A stretch of DNA of 64,000 nt from Lachnospiraceae bacterium (GTDB lineage Bacteria > Bacillota > Clostridia > Lachnospirales > Lachnospiraceae). The stretch lies in contig JAAVZL010000003.1 in NCBI GenBank assembly GCA_022791635.1, positions 1 through 64,000 of the forward strand. The letters run 5' to 3'. The translations under genes and the position numbers were made by a program. Shown one piece after another: positions 1 through 8,705 of the stretch; the stretch's first letter is position 1; each line of letters opens with the position of its first letter. The notes beneath the pieces were generated by a model. It was not told the origin of the DNA. It made no database searches and saw nothing but the letters and a program-made list of their open reading frames with translations.

Positions 1-246
1 AACAAAGGATTTGTAAGTTGCGACCGTTCAACAGGAAGCAATCTCTATACCTCTCTTATTTCCGAAAATGAATATAAGGCCAAAGCCAGCAGGCACTTTC
101 TTGAGAAGCTGTATAACAATTCCATCCAAAATATGATAGCTACCCTGTACAGTGATAAAGCTATCAAGAATTCGGATGTGGTAGAGCTTCGAAGATTTCT
201 GGACGAAATAGAAGCGGAGCATTCCGGGGAGGATGAGCAATGCTGA
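1..246 (+). CDS. BlaI/MecI-type repressor, C-terminal part (5' truncated by window edge)
   Basis: The frame is open from base 1 and ends at a TGA at 244-246, giving 81 residues. The start lies outside the window. The C-terminal helix-rich portion (a SxYTSLISENEYKAKA-like stretch, then LEKLYNNS and ending EIEAEHSGEDEQC) fits the dimerisation domain of BlaI/MecI winged-helix repressors. Its last codons overlap the start of the following M56 peptidase gene by 7 bases, which is the usual blaI-blaR1 arrangement and suggests translational coupling. In the family, the repressor is cleaved when the membrane sensor detects cell-wall stress. The DNA-binding half cannot be seen here, so the assignment leans on the C-terminus and the neighbour. 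Confidence 0.75.
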   Translation, partial: NKGFVSCDRSTGSNLYTSLISENEYKAKASRHFLEKLYNNSIQNMIATLYSDKAIKNSDVVELRRFLDEIEAEHSGEDEQC

Positions 247-1745
247 CAAACCTGTTTCTTTCCGTTTTGGAAATATCCCTATCAGTCAGTCTGATTGTCG
301 CTGTACTGCTTATATTTTCACCCCTTTTAAACAGGCGGTATGCTTCCAAATGGAACTATTGGATCTGGATCTTTCTGGCTCTGCGGCTTGTGATTCCCTT
401 TCATCTAATACAGGGACAGTCGGTTACAGCCCTTTTTCAAAGAAAGTCCCCGAGCACATTTGGTTCAAAAGAAACCTCACCGGATATTGCTCCTGACGAG
501 ACGATCTTAAGTCCCATAACGGTTGAGCTGCCGCCCCAATTAACGGCACCAATCCTGCCCCGGACAGCAAAAGATGATATCCCCATCACCTTGCTGGATA
601 TAGCAGCCCTCCTCTGGCTGGCCGGATGCCTGGGCTTTCTGTCTGTCCATCTGATGAGCTATCTCCACTATAAAAAATGGCTGCTAAAAAAGGGATTGGC
701 CCTAAAGGACAAAAAGATCTGGGAGCAGCTATTGGAATTGGAACAGGAATTACAGGTGGATATGATCGATTTAATCGAATCCCCCAGAGCATCAAGTCCC
801 ATGATGATAGGATTTCGAATGCCTGTTCTTGTTCTGCCAAAGGAAAAGTACACTTCAAAAGAACTCTATTTCATCTTAAAACATGAGTTGATTCATCTGA
901 AACGCAGGGATGTATATAAGAAGCTTCTCTTTGTAGTTGCAAATGGAGTACACTGGTTTAATCCCCTGATCTGGATGATGCAGAGAAATGCCGTTATAGA
1001 TATGGAATTATCCTGCGATGAAATCGTTATACAGGGAGGGGATTATACTCTGCGGAAAGCATACACAGAAACCCTGTTTTCCACACTTCACAGACACTGT
1101 ACCAGAAAAACTCCTTTATCAACACAATTTTATGGAGGGAAAGATATTATGAAAAAGCGTTTTCTTAACATTTTAAACAAAAAGGGAAAGAAAAATGGGG
1201 CGGGCCTGTTCCTGTGTGCCATTGCTTTCACATTCATTTTCGGAACGCTCATAGGCTGTACGGTAACAAAGGAAGCTTCCAACGATACGGATGACACAGC
1301 TAATCCGCCAAAAACGGAAGAACTTCCCGTGGATAAAGAAGAGGAAAATACCGTTACGGAGCCTGCAGGCACGCTCGATTCGGACAGCCGGCCTGCTGCC
1401 GAAATTCCGCAAAGCGGACAGATCTATGGCTATATCTCTGAATTTAACAATGATTCTGTTTCCCTGGATCGGAAGCTTTGGATAACCATGGAAAGCGAAG
1501 ACTGGAAGCCGGAATATGATGAGGATGCAGGCTTTGAGGTTGTTGACGCAGAAAGTGACGATATCACATATCCCATTCATAAAGACTGTACTTATGCTGC
1601 CCTGGAAAATCATCAGGGTCCGGTAGCGGAACTTGGCAGGGCGGAATTTGAAAGCTATCTGCAGGACATGGAATTTCCCATTCTCTGGATTATTGAATTG
1701 GAGGACGGACAGATAAAACGTATATCAGAGCAGTATCGGCCATAG
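240..1745 (+). CDS. BlaR1-like M56 family membrane metallopeptidase
   Basis: This 501-residue protein begins with hydrophobic membrane segments (about residues 5-30 and 38-55), has another around 120-140, and carries a zinc-protease motif HELIH at 215-219 with a downstream E/CDE cluster near 256 (MELSCDEIV). This is the BlaR1/MecR1 M56 peptidase layout. A further membrane segment near 320-340 ends in IGC and is followed by an acidic, low-complexity linker and a C-terminal extracytoplasmic domain that does not look like a penicillin-binding sensor. The ligand is therefore unknown. It overlaps the upstream BlaI-type gene and probably cleaves that repressor after sensing envelope stress. Confidence 0.85.
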   Translation: MLTNLFLSVLEISLSVSLIVAVLLIFSPLLNRRYASKWNYWIWIFLALRLVIPFHLIQGQSVTALFQRKSPSTFGSKETSPDIAPDETILSPITVELPPQLTAPILPRTAKDDIPITLLDIAALLWLAGCLGFLSVHLMSYLHYKKWLLKKGLALKDKKIWEQLLELEQELQVDMIDLIESPRASSPMMIGFRMPVLVLPKEKYTSKELYFILKHELIHLKRRDVYKKLLFVVANGVHWFNPLIWMMQRNAVIDMELSCDEIVIQGGDYTLRKAYTETLFSTLHRHCTRKTPLSTQFYGGKDIMKKRFLNILNKKGKKNGAGLFLCAIAFTFIFGTLIGCTVTKEASNDTDDTANPPKTEELPVDKEEENTVTEPAGTLDSDSRPAAEIPQSGQIYGYISEFNNDSVSLDRKLWITMESEDWKPEYDEDAGFEVVDAESDDITYPIHKDCTYAALENHQGPVAELGRAEFESYLQDMEFPILWIIELEDGQIKRISEQYRP

Positions 1746-1909
1746 AAGTAGCAATTCAGACGGACAGCAGACGGACTTTTCCATAGACATAACAAAAAGC
1801 CCTCATACCACCACAGAACAGATTGAAAAGCCAGATAGTATATGATAGTATGATATTCAATAGATGTCCAAAAAAGCGACGAAATGAAGTTTGGAAGAGG
1901 GCCATAGCC

Positions 1910-2611
1910 ATGAACAATTACAAGATCCTGCTGGTGGAGGATGACCGGGAAATCAGCGAAATGCTGAAAAACTATTTAACGGCAGAGAATTATGAGATAA
2001 TCTGTGCTTTCGACGGTCAGGAAGCCTGCGACAAATTTGACGCTTCCTCCTGCCATCTGGTACTTTTGGATCTGATGATCCCGAAAATCAGCGGTATAGA
2101 TGTCATGCAGCATATTCGAAAAACCAGCGTTGTTCCGATAATGATCCTTTCCGCAAAGGATACGGAGGGAGATAAGATGCTGGGCCTGGGGCTGGGGGCG
2201 GACGATTACATCACAAAGCCCTTTTCCGTGGTGGAGCTTCTGGCAAGAATCAAAGCAAATCTTCGTAGAACCACCCAATATGACAATACAGCCGCTGCAA
2301 TCCCGTCTACTCTGACAGCGGGGGAATTGCTGATGAATCTGTCCGATTATACCCTGACCAAACAGGGAAAGAAGATTGAACTGACAGCAAAGGAATTCGA
2401 AATCTTAAAGCTCCTTTTGCAAAATCCCAAAAAAGTTTATACCAAAGAACAAATATACTCTCTCGTCTGGAATGACGCATACTGCGGCGATGAAAATGCC
2501 GTAAACGTACATATCAGCAGGCTGCGGAATAAGATAGAAGACGATTCCCGAAATCCCAAATATGTGCTTACTGTCTGGGGAATCGGTTATAAACTGGGGG
2601 AACTCTTATGA
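1910..2611 (+). CDS. OmpR/PhoB-family response regulator
   Basis: The 233-residue protein has an N-terminal receiver domain with the acidic pair D11/D12, the phospho-acceptor D54 (in LLDLMIP) and the conserved K103 (in YITKPF), followed by a C-terminal winged-helix DNA-binding domain ending in a typical YVLTVWGIGYKL strand. The ATG at 1910 is preferred because a GAAGAGG-type ribosome site lies just upstream and the family begins right before the KILLVEDD strand; an in-frame ATG at 1823 would add an unconserved extension. The gene overlaps the following histidine kinase by 4 bases (ATGA), so the two form a two-component system. The downstream ABC exporter is the likely target. Confidence 0.93.
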   Translation: MNNYKILLVEDDREISEMLKNYLTAENYEIICAFDGQEACDKFDASSCHLVLLDLMIPKISGIDVMQHIRKTSVVPIMILSAKDTEGDKMLGLGLGADDYITKPFSVVELLARIKANLRRTTQYDNTAAAIPSTLTAGELLMNLSDYTLTKQGKKIELTAKEFEILKLLLQNPKKVYTKEQIYSLVWNDAYCGDENAVNVHISRLRNKIEDDSRNPKYVLTVWGIGYKLGELL

Positions 2612-3561
2612 ACAGCGGGGCGATCTTGTTTTTTCTATGTCTAATCATTTGCATTCTCCTTGGTATCATCCTGTATCAGCAATGGGCCTTTCGTACCGGT
2701 ACTCAGAGAAAATTGCGGGAAATCCACAAAAAATTGGAAGAAATCATAGCTGCGGACAGCAGTGAATCCGTCATGGTTTTTACAGACAATCAAGAATTAA
2801 AGGAACTGGCGGCACAAATCAACAGCATATTGGAGCATCACCGGAGAGCAAAAGCCGATTACCGCCGTTCCGAGACGGCTTCCAAAAAAATGCTCTCCAA
2901 CATTTCTCATGACATGAAAACACCCATGACGGTAATTTTGGGATATCTGGAAATCATGAGGTTAAACGGCAAAGCCACGGAGGAAATGCTTGCAAAGACC
3001 GAGGAAAAAGCCAGAAACCTTATGGAACTGATCAATCAATTCTTTACCCTGGCAAAAATAGAAGCGGGAGATATGGATTTAGAACTATCTAAGATCGATG
3101 CCTGTGAAGTCTGCCGGGAAAGCATCCTGGATTTTTACGAGATATTGACAAAAGCGGATTTCCAGGTGGAGATCGGTCTGCCGGAACATGCTGTTTATAT
3201 TCAGGCCAACCGGGAGGCCTTACAGCGTATTCTGCTGAATCTTATTTCCAACGTGCTTCGCTACGGCCTGGAGGGAAAATATTTGGGCCTGTTTCTCAGG
3301 ACAGACGAAAAACACGTATACATAGATGTGGTGGATAGAGGGAAAGGAATTGAGAAAGCATTTGCAGAGCATGTCTTTGATCGACTTTTTACCCTGGATG
3401 ATTCCCGAAGCCGCAGCGTTCAGGGCAACGGACTGGGTCTGGCAATCGCCAAAAGCCTGGCATTGCAGCTAGGAGGGGAGCTTTCCCTTGAGAGCATTCC
3501 TTATGAGAGAACTGTATTTACAGTTAGATTAAAAAAGCTCTTCTGTAATCCATTACACTGA
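2608..3561 (+). CDS. Membrane sensor histidine kinase
   Basis: The 317-residue protein starts with one transmembrane helix (about residues 5-24) and has only a short linker before the dimerisation helix with phospho-acceptor H101 (NISHDMKTPMT). The ATPase domain follows, with an N-box (LLNLISNVLRYG), a G1-like DRGKGI motif and a GNGLGLAIAK G2 box. There is almost no extracytoplasmic sensor, as in intramembrane-sensing kinases that work with ABC transporters against cell-wall antibiotics. It is translationally coupled to the upstream regulator. The trigger is not deducible from sequence. Confidence 0.92.
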   Translation: MNSGAILFFLCLIICILLGIILYQQWAFRTGTQRKLREIHKKLEEIIAADSSESVMVFTDNQELKELAAQINSILEHHRRAKADYRRSETASKKMLSNISHDMKTPMTVILGYLEIMRLNGKATEEMLAKTEEKARNLMELINQFFTLAKIEAGDMDLELSKIDACEVCRESILDFYEILTKADFQVEIGLPEHAVYIQANREALQRILLNLISNVLRYGLEGKYLGLFLRTDEKHVYIDVVDRGKGIEKAFAEHVFDRLFTLDDSRSRSVQGNGLGLAIAKSLALQLGGELSLESIPYERTVFTVRLKKLFCNPLH

Positions 3562-3590
3562 AAGAAATTTGTAAGATTTATTCAAGAGTT

Positions 3591-3619
3591 TTGAAAAATG
3601 CGGTTGTTATTATGATAAT
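3591..3619 (+). promoter_or_regulatory. Putative sigma-A promoter for the ABC transporter
   Basis: TTGAAA at 3591-3596 and GATAAT at 3614-3619 are separated by 17 bases. The site lies in the 146-base gap between the kinase and the ABC gene, about 90 bases ahead of the ATG, so the transporter may have its own promoter, possibly under control of the adjacent response regulator. Confidence 0.35.
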
Positions 3620-3707
3620 TGTAAGTAATCGCCAGTGGTCTGTACCAGAAATATACACAAGGATTTCCGATACAAACTACTTGTCAAGTTCCAGGAAAGG
3701 AGAAAAA

Positions 3708-4637
3708 ATGTCTTATATTTTACAGACAAATCATCTTACAAAGATCATAAGCGGAAAAGAATTGGTGAGAGATGTAAACCTCCACACGAAAAAAGGTGAG
3801 ATCTACGGCTTCCTTGGTCCCAACGGCGCAGGCAAGACCACGGTCATGAAGCTGATTACCAACCTCTGGAAGCCTACGGACGGAACCGTGGAGCTTTTCG
3901 GGAAAACGCTTACGCCGCAGTCTTATGAGGTGTTAAAGCGGATAGGAAGCATCATTGAATTTCCCACCTTCTATGAGCATATGACAGGGTATGAGAATCT
4001 GAAGCTTCATGCAGAGTATATGGGCTACTATCAGCACGGGAGCATAGAACATGCGCTTGAGCTTTTGGCCCTTTCGGACGCCGGTAACATGGCTGTGAAA
4101 CAGTATTCTCTGGGCATGCGGGAGCGCCTCGGGATTGCGCGGGCCATTCTTACCAGACCGGAGCTTTTGATTCTCGACGAGCCTACCAACGGGCTGGATC
4201 CTGCCGGTATGAAGGAAATCCGGGAGCTCTTAAAAACGTTGTGCGCAGAATATGGAATTACCGTTCTGATCTCCAGCCATCTACTCTCGGAGATTGAGAG
4301 CATTGCGGATACCATTGGTGTGATTCACCACGGAAGGATTCAAAAGGAAGTCTCCATGGAGGAAATTCGGGACATGAGCTTTGCATTTATTGAGCTCTCT
4401 GTGGAAAACCCTAAGCGGACGGCTTATGTGCTTTCCGAGAAGCTGGGACTTACGAATTTTAAGCTTGTCTCTGAAAGGCAGTTTCGCATCTATGACAGCC
4501 GGGTTTCCACTTGGGAGCTTTCAAAGGCTCTTGCCCTTGCAGAAGTGGAGGTAACGGCCCTTGGAAAGAAGTCGGAAACACTGGAGGATTATTTTCTGAA
4601 GTTGACGGGGGAGGATCGGGATGTTAAAGCTGATTAA
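3708..4637 (+). CDS. ABC transporter ATP-binding protein (exporter/immunity type)
   Basis: This 309-residue ATPase has a Walker A GPNGAGKT, a signature loop YSLGMRERLGIA, a Walker B LLILDEPTNGLDP and a switch histidine in ISSHLL. The C-terminal ~90 residues form the small accessory domain seen in bacitracin/lantibiotic-type exporters. The ATG at 3708 follows a strong AGGAAAGGAG site; an upstream in-frame ATG at 3591 would add about 40 unconserved residues. It overlaps the permease gene by 17 bases. Together with the two-component system it probably forms an antibiotic or peptide efflux module. Confidence 0.92.
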   Translation: MSYILQTNHLTKIISGKELVRDVNLHTKKGEIYGFLGPNGAGKTTVMKLITNLWKPTDGTVELFGKTLTPQSYEVLKRIGSIIEFPTFYEHMTGYENLKLHAEYMGYYQHGSIEHALELLALSDAGNMAVKQYSLGMRERLGIARAILTRPELLILDEPTNGLDPAGMKEIRELLKTLCAEYGITVLISSHLLSEIESIADTIGVIHHGRIQKEVSMEEIRDMSFAFIELSVENPKRTAYVLSEKLGLTNFKLVSERQFRIYDSRVSTWELSKALALAEVEVTALGKKSETLEDYFLKLTGEDRDVKAD

Positions 4638-5328
4638 ATTGGAATGGAAGAAAAACAGGATTGGGAAATATGTTCGGAATGCGGTTTTGCTGGCTCTTAT
4701 GCTGTGTCTGTTTGTCTTTGCTTTTGCGTTTCTGGGGATTGTGAATGATCCGGAGACCGGAGTGCCGGATGCGGCTTTGGAGACGGGGATGCTCTCTTCC
4801 TCTATTGAAATGCTTACCAGTATGAGCTTTTTGGTTTTTACGGGGGTGATGCTGGCATCCTTTATTGTGGGGGCTTATCAGAATAAGACCATGAATCTTA
4901 TGTTTTCTTATCCGATTAAACGGCAGAGGATTCTGGTTTCCCAGATGCTGGCAGTTTGGATTTTTAATTTTGCAGCGCTGGCGCTGGCAAAGCTGCTGCT
5001 TTATGGGTGTGTTTTTGTTGGAGCACGTTTTCTGACACCGGCATTTGCCGTTGATTTTGATATGACGGAGGCTGGGTTTTATGTGCAGGTGTTTGTGAAA
5101 TCCGGGGTGACTGTTACTATGGGGTTTGCGGCGCTGTTTGTAGGACTTCGGATGAAATCGTCGAAGGCGGTGATTGTTACTTCCTTTTTGCTGATTGTTT
5201 TGACTCAGGCGAATGTGGGGGATGTTACGCTTCGGGATCAGGCAATAGTTCCTTTGATTTTGATGGTTGCTTCGCTGGGGTTTGGGGGGCTTTCGGTCTT
5301 GGGGGTGGAGAAGAGGGATTTGATGTGA
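4621..5328 (+). CDS. ABC-2 type permease subunit
   Basis: The 235-residue protein is strongly hydrophobic, with about six membrane segments (around residues 20-40, 60-85, 105-125, 135-165, 170-190 and 205-225), the size and pattern of ABC-2 permeases paired with single ATPases. It starts within the end of the ATPase gene, indicating coupled translation. It is the membrane channel of the exporter, with substrate unknown. A perfect 13-bp hairpin follows six bases after the stop codon. Confidence 0.88.
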   Translation: MLKLIKLEWKKNRIGKYVRNAVLLALMLCLFVFAFAFLGIVNDPETGVPDAALETGMLSSSIEMLTSMSFLVFTGVMLASFIVGAYQNKTMNLMFSYPIKRQRILVSQMLAVWIFNFAALALAKLLLYGCVFVGARFLTPAFAVDFDMTEAGFYVQVFVKSGVTVTMGFAALFVGLRMKSSKAVIVTSFLLIVLTQANVGDVTLRDQAIVPLILMVASLGFGGLSVLGVEKRDLM

Positions 5329-5333
5329 CGGAC

Positions 5334-5375
5334 GGAACCTTGGAAAAACCAGCGGCCTTATCTTTCCAAGGTTCC
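5334..5375. terminator. Bidirectional hairpin between convergent genes
   Basis: GGAACCTTGGAAA at 5334-5346 and its exact complement at 5363-5375 form a 13-bp stem with a 16-base loop. It lies between the ABC permease on the plus strand and the convergent gene ending at 5412. No strong T-run follows, so termination efficiency is uncertain. Confidence 0.6.
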
Positions 5376-5411
5376 TGTGTTGTGGGGAGTGAGTGAATTC
5401 TGTCTTTAGGC

Positions 5412-6089
5412 TTATGCTTTTTGGTTGAAGGTGGATCCGGATTTTTGGAGGTGGCTTTCTACGGATTCTCGGGTGATGTTGTCCAGGGCGCCGTAAGGGA
5501 TTGGGCGGCCGATTTCCCAGGTGGGGTCGGCTTCTCTGGCGGCGGAGAGAAAGGCCTGGCGGTAGGCACGTTCGTATTGCTGCATGGTGTAGCCTGCTGC
5601 AAGGCGGTCGTTTTTCGTGACTTTGCGGTACATGTTGGTGTAGACGTCGGAGCGGCGGGTGGTGTCGCCGTTTAGGATGCCGTTTTCCCGCAGGAATTCT
5701 TTTTTGGTTTGGTTGAACATTTCTTCTTTGCTGCTTTCGGGGATGGAGATGATGCGTTTGCGGCTGGCGGCGTTTTCTTCGGTTAGCAACAGGCCTGCAA
5801 GGCCGGTGGTGGGATCGATGTAGTCGCCGTCCTTGTCATAGGATTTCATGGAGTTTTTGATGGCCTGGATGTTAGTGTACATGGCTTTGTTTCCTTTGCT
5901 GGCCTGCATCATTTCGTTTATGACGGCTTTGTATTGCTTGCTGTTGGTATTGATGCCTGCTGCCTTTAGCTGTGCCTGGACGGAGGGGCTGTTGAGGCTT
6001 GAGAGCTGAAAGCTTCCTATGGGATTGGCTGTCTTGGCTGCGCCTGGCAGGCCTTGGAATAAATAACTGTAATCTATGATTCTTGACAT
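5412..6089 (-). CDS. Unrecognised 225-residue protein with an EF-hand-like loop
   Basis: I do not recognise this protein with confidence; it resembles a small uncharacterised clostridial family. It is soluble, with no signal peptide or membrane helix, and rich in Gln, Asn and Ser near the N-terminus (SFQLSSLNSPSVQAQLK). Around residues 83-92 it has YDKDGDYIDP, which has the D-x-D-x-D spacing of a calcium-binding EF-hand loop. The C-terminal half is charged and helical with aromatic pairs (YTNMYRKV, QQYERAYRQAFLSAAREAD). The ATG at 6089 is preceded by AAGGGGGAAA. It stands alone, convergent with the ABC permease and divergent from the next gene. Confidence 0.7.
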   Translation of the reverse strand: MSRIIDYSYLFQGLPGAAKTANPIGSFQLSSLNSPSVQAQLKAAGINTNSKQYKAVINEMMQASKGNKAMYTNIQAIKNSMKSYDKDGDYIDPTTGLAGLLLTEENAASRKRIISIPESSKEEMFNQTKKEFLRENGILNGDTTRRSDVYTNMYRKVTKNDRLAAGYTMQQYERAYRQAFLSAAREADPTWEIGRPIPYGALDNITRESVESHLQKSGSTFNQKA

Positions 6090-6204
6090 ATGGATTTCCC
6101 CCTTCTTAATTGTAATTCCTATTTATTATATCGTAAAAAATATGGAGAACTTTATGGTATTTCACATCCGGTATGGATTTGTTTGCAACAATCTTTTTTT
6201 GCTC

Positions 6205-6233
6205 TTGTTCGGAATGGAATCGTATCGTATAAT
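6205..6233 (+). promoter_or_regulatory. Putative sigma-A promoter
   Basis: TTGTTC at 6205-6210 and a perfect TATAAT at 6228-6233 are spaced by 17 bases. The site lies 53 bases ahead of the ATG at 6286 in the gap between two divergent genes. Confidence 0.55.
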
Positions 6234-6285
6234 AAATAACAGCAATGGGCTTTTTATAAATCAGAGCAAAAGGAGCGATAGCACA

Positions 6286-7179
6286 ATGTTTAATTTATTT
6301 GGAAAAAAGGAGGTCTCTCCCCTGGAACGCATAGGAGAGTGCCAGCGGAAGAAGGACTGGGTGGGGCTTGTAAAGGCTTATTATCAGCTTGGAGTGGATG
6401 CTATGGAGCAGGGAAGGCTAAATGAGGCAAATCTGTGGCTTTGCCGGGCGGATACCATTTACAGCGCCAGGGATGCGGTCTACGAAAAGGTGGGGGAGGC
6501 TCTCACGGAGGACTGTTCTGATCGAATTGGGGAGCTGGAGGATGCACCTCTTTTGTACAATGATGTGCCTGCTATGATCGAGGAAAAGTCTGAGGGGCTT
6601 CGATATGCCAAGGTGCGCATCTGGGGGCTTCTGTCTCTGGCAAGGCTTGTGAAATTGGGAGAGCATCTGGCGGCCCTTCCTGGCTGTGAGGTGTTTGGAA
6701 GGCTTGGATGGGCTGTGGATACGGTGTTCAAGGCTTTACAGGAGCCGCCCACAGAAGAGGCGTTTAACGGGATCCGTGATCTGTGCAGTGCGTTCTATGA
6801 GCTGGGAGATGATCCGGCCTTCTGGGGAATGGGAAGTGAAATCCGCGTTCCAGAAGGGGCGCCTTTCCAGATATTTGATTTGAATGGGCTTCAGGGAATT
6901 CATCTGGAGATGGATGCCTATCTGGACGGAGTGCTAAAGATGGTATGCGCTTTAAGCCAGGGAGAGGAGGAGCCGGCGCCGGAGACGGGGATCATTGCCG
7001 GTGCCCTGCTTCCCGATTATTATGTGCGAAACGGCGCTGCCAATTTGGAGGAGGTTCCTCAGATCAAAGGGGAGCTTGCAAGAATTTGGAGCGACTATGA
7101 ATTTGTATCCTCAGACATTACCTGGGAGATGATTGAGGAGCGGATGAAAGAATATAAGAATTTGGATGTTCTTGCATGA
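6286..7179 (+). CDS. Hypothetical TPR-like cytosolic protein
   Basis: The family is not recognised. From the ATG at 6286, which follows an AAAGGAG site, the protein is 297 residues. It starts MFNLFGKKEV, then residues about 20-65 read like a tetratricopeptide pair (a YYQLGVDAMEQGRLNEANLW stretch and a following helix). The rest is acidic and helical with no membrane segment. An in-frame ATG at 6076 is rejected because it would include the promoter and a hydrophobic, AT-rich leader. It may be monocistronic, since the next gene has its own ribosome site 70 bases on. Confidence 0.7.
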   Translation: MFNLFGKKEVSPLERIGECQRKKDWVGLVKAYYQLGVDAMEQGRLNEANLWLCRADTIYSARDAVYEKVGEALTEDCSDRIGELEDAPLLYNDVPAMIEEKSEGLRYAKVRIWGLLSLARLVKLGEHLAALPGCEVFGRLGWAVDTVFKALQEPPTEEAFNGIRDLCSAFYELGDDPAFWGMGSEIRVPEGAPFQIFDLNGLQGIHLEMDAYLDGVLKMVCALSQGEEEPAPETGIIAGALLPDYYVRNGAANLEEVPQIKGELARIWSDYEFVSSDITWEMIEERMKEYKNLDVLA

Positions 7180-7250
7180 TTTGTGAGCAATCGGAGGATT
7201 GAGGGAATTACGTCTTTCGTTTCCAAAATCGAAAAAGGAGTTTTAGCAAG

Positions 7251-8687
7251 ATGTATGATGTGATTATCATCGGAGCCGGCGTCTGTGGCTCATCCATAGC
7301 CCGGGAGCTGTCCCGGTATCAGGCGAATATCTGCGTACTCGAAAAGGAGGAGGATGTTTGCTGTGGCACTTCTAAGGCCAACAGCGCTATTGTGCACGCC
7401 GGTTACGATGCGGCAGAAGGATCACAGAAGGCAAGGCTCAATGTGCGTGGAAATGAGCTTATGGGGAAGCTTTCCAGGGAATTGGATTTCCCTTTTCTCA
7501 GAATCGGTTCTCTGGTTCTGTGTTTTGGAGAGCCTGATCTTGCGAAGCTTAAGGCCCTTTATGAGCGGGGGATTGCAAACGGGGTGCAAGGGCTTCGCAT
7601 TTTAAACAGAGAGGAAACCTTAGAGCTGGAGCCCCATGTTTCCCGGGAGGTGTATGCTTCCCTTTATGCTCCTACGGCGGGAATTGTCTGCCCCTTTGAA
7701 CTGAATTTTGCATTGGCGGAAAACGCCTATGCCAACGGCGTTAATTTCCAATTTCAGACAGAGGTAACCGGGATTCAAAAACTTGCGGAAGGCTATGAGC
7801 TTACCACCACCCGCGGCGTCTTGAAAGCCCGCTGTGTGGTAAATGCCGCCGGCCTCTACGGGGACAAGCTCCACAATATGGTAAGCAAGCAGAAGCTTCG
7901 TTTCACAGCCCGCAGGGGAGACTATTGCCTCCTTGATAAAGAAGCAGGCGCTCATGTGAGCAGAACGATATTTCCTCTGCCGGATCAGAAAGGAAAGGGG
8001 ATTCTCGTCACTCCCACCGTTCACGGCAATCTTCTGATGGGGCCGACAGCCATTGATACGGAGAATAAGGAGGGAACGAATACCACGGCCGAGGGGCTCT
8101 CCCAGGTCTTGGAGAGTGCCAAAAGAAGCGTGGAGGGGATCCAGGAAAGGCAGATCATCACCTCCTTTGCAGGACTGAGAGCCCACCCTGAGGGAGAAGA
8201 TTTTATCATTGAAGAGGTGGAGGATTCCAAAGGCTTTATCGATTGTATCGGCATTGAATCCCCGGGAATTGCAAGCTGTCCTGCCATCGGGGAACTGGTA
8301 GCAGAGCTACTGCGAAAAAACATGAACCTGAAGGAAAAGGATGACTTTCTTTCCGAAAGAAAGGGCCTTAAAAAAATAAGTGCTATGAGTCTTGAGGAGC
8401 GAAATGCGCTGATTCGTAAGCAGCCGGCTTATGGCAATATTGTCTGCCGCTGTGAAATGATCTCCGAGGGGGAGATTCTGGAGGCAATTCGCCGTCCCTT
8501 GGGGGCAAAATCTCTGGACGGCATCAAGCGCAGAGTAAGAGCCGGAATGGGGCGCTGTCAGGGAGGCTTTTGTACGCCCCGGGTGATGGAGATTCTGGCC
8601 CGGGAGCTCTGCCTTTTGCCGGAAGAGATTACCAAATCCGGCGGAAATTCTCAGATGCTTCTGGGACAAAACAAGGATCACTTATAA
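7251..8687 (+). CDS. GlpA-like FAD oxidoreductase with C-terminal [2Fe-2S] BFD-type domain
   Basis: The 478-residue protein begins with a dinucleotide-binding GAGVCGSSIARE motif, followed by a DAO/glycerol-3-phosphate dehydrogenase-type FAD domain (GTSKANSAIVHAGYD, and an SPGIASCPAIG motif before residue 360). The C-terminal part carries four cysteines at about 399, 401, 436 and 441 (VCRCE and RCQGGFC), the bacterioferritin-associated-ferredoxin-like iron-sulfur module found in anaerobic GlpA. It is the first gene of a three-gene redox set with 18- and 6-base gaps. The probable substrate is glycerol-3-phosphate or a related 2-hydroxyacid, by family only. Confidence 0.88.
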   Translation: MYDVIIIGAGVCGSSIARELSRYQANICVLEKEEDVCCGTSKANSAIVHAGYDAAEGSQKARLNVRGNELMGKLSRELDFPFLRIGSLVLCFGEPDLAKLKALYERGIANGVQGLRILNREETLELEPHVSREVYASLYAPTAGIVCPFELNFALAENAYANGVNFQFQTEVTGIQKLAEGYELTTTRGVLKARCVVNAAGLYGDKLHNMVSKQKLRFTARRGDYCLLDKEAGAHVSRTIFPLPDQKGKGILVTPTVHGNLLMGPTAIDTENKEGTNTTAEGLSQVLESAKRSVEGIQERQIITSFAGLRAHPEGEDFIIEEVEDSKGFIDCIGIESPGIASCPAIGELVAELLRKNMNLKEKDDFLSERKGLKKISAMSLEERNALIRKQPAYGNIVCRCEMISEGEILEAIRRPLGAKSLDGIKRRVRAGMGRCQGGFCTPRVMEILARELCLLPEEITKSGGNSQMLLGQNKDHL

Positions 8688-8705
8688 AAGAGCAGGAGCA
8701 TAAAC

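Noticed and set aside
1173..1613. Open frame on the minus strand opposite the M56 peptidase
   Set aside because: It is a shadow of the C-terminal part of the real gene; composition and motifs support the plus strand only.
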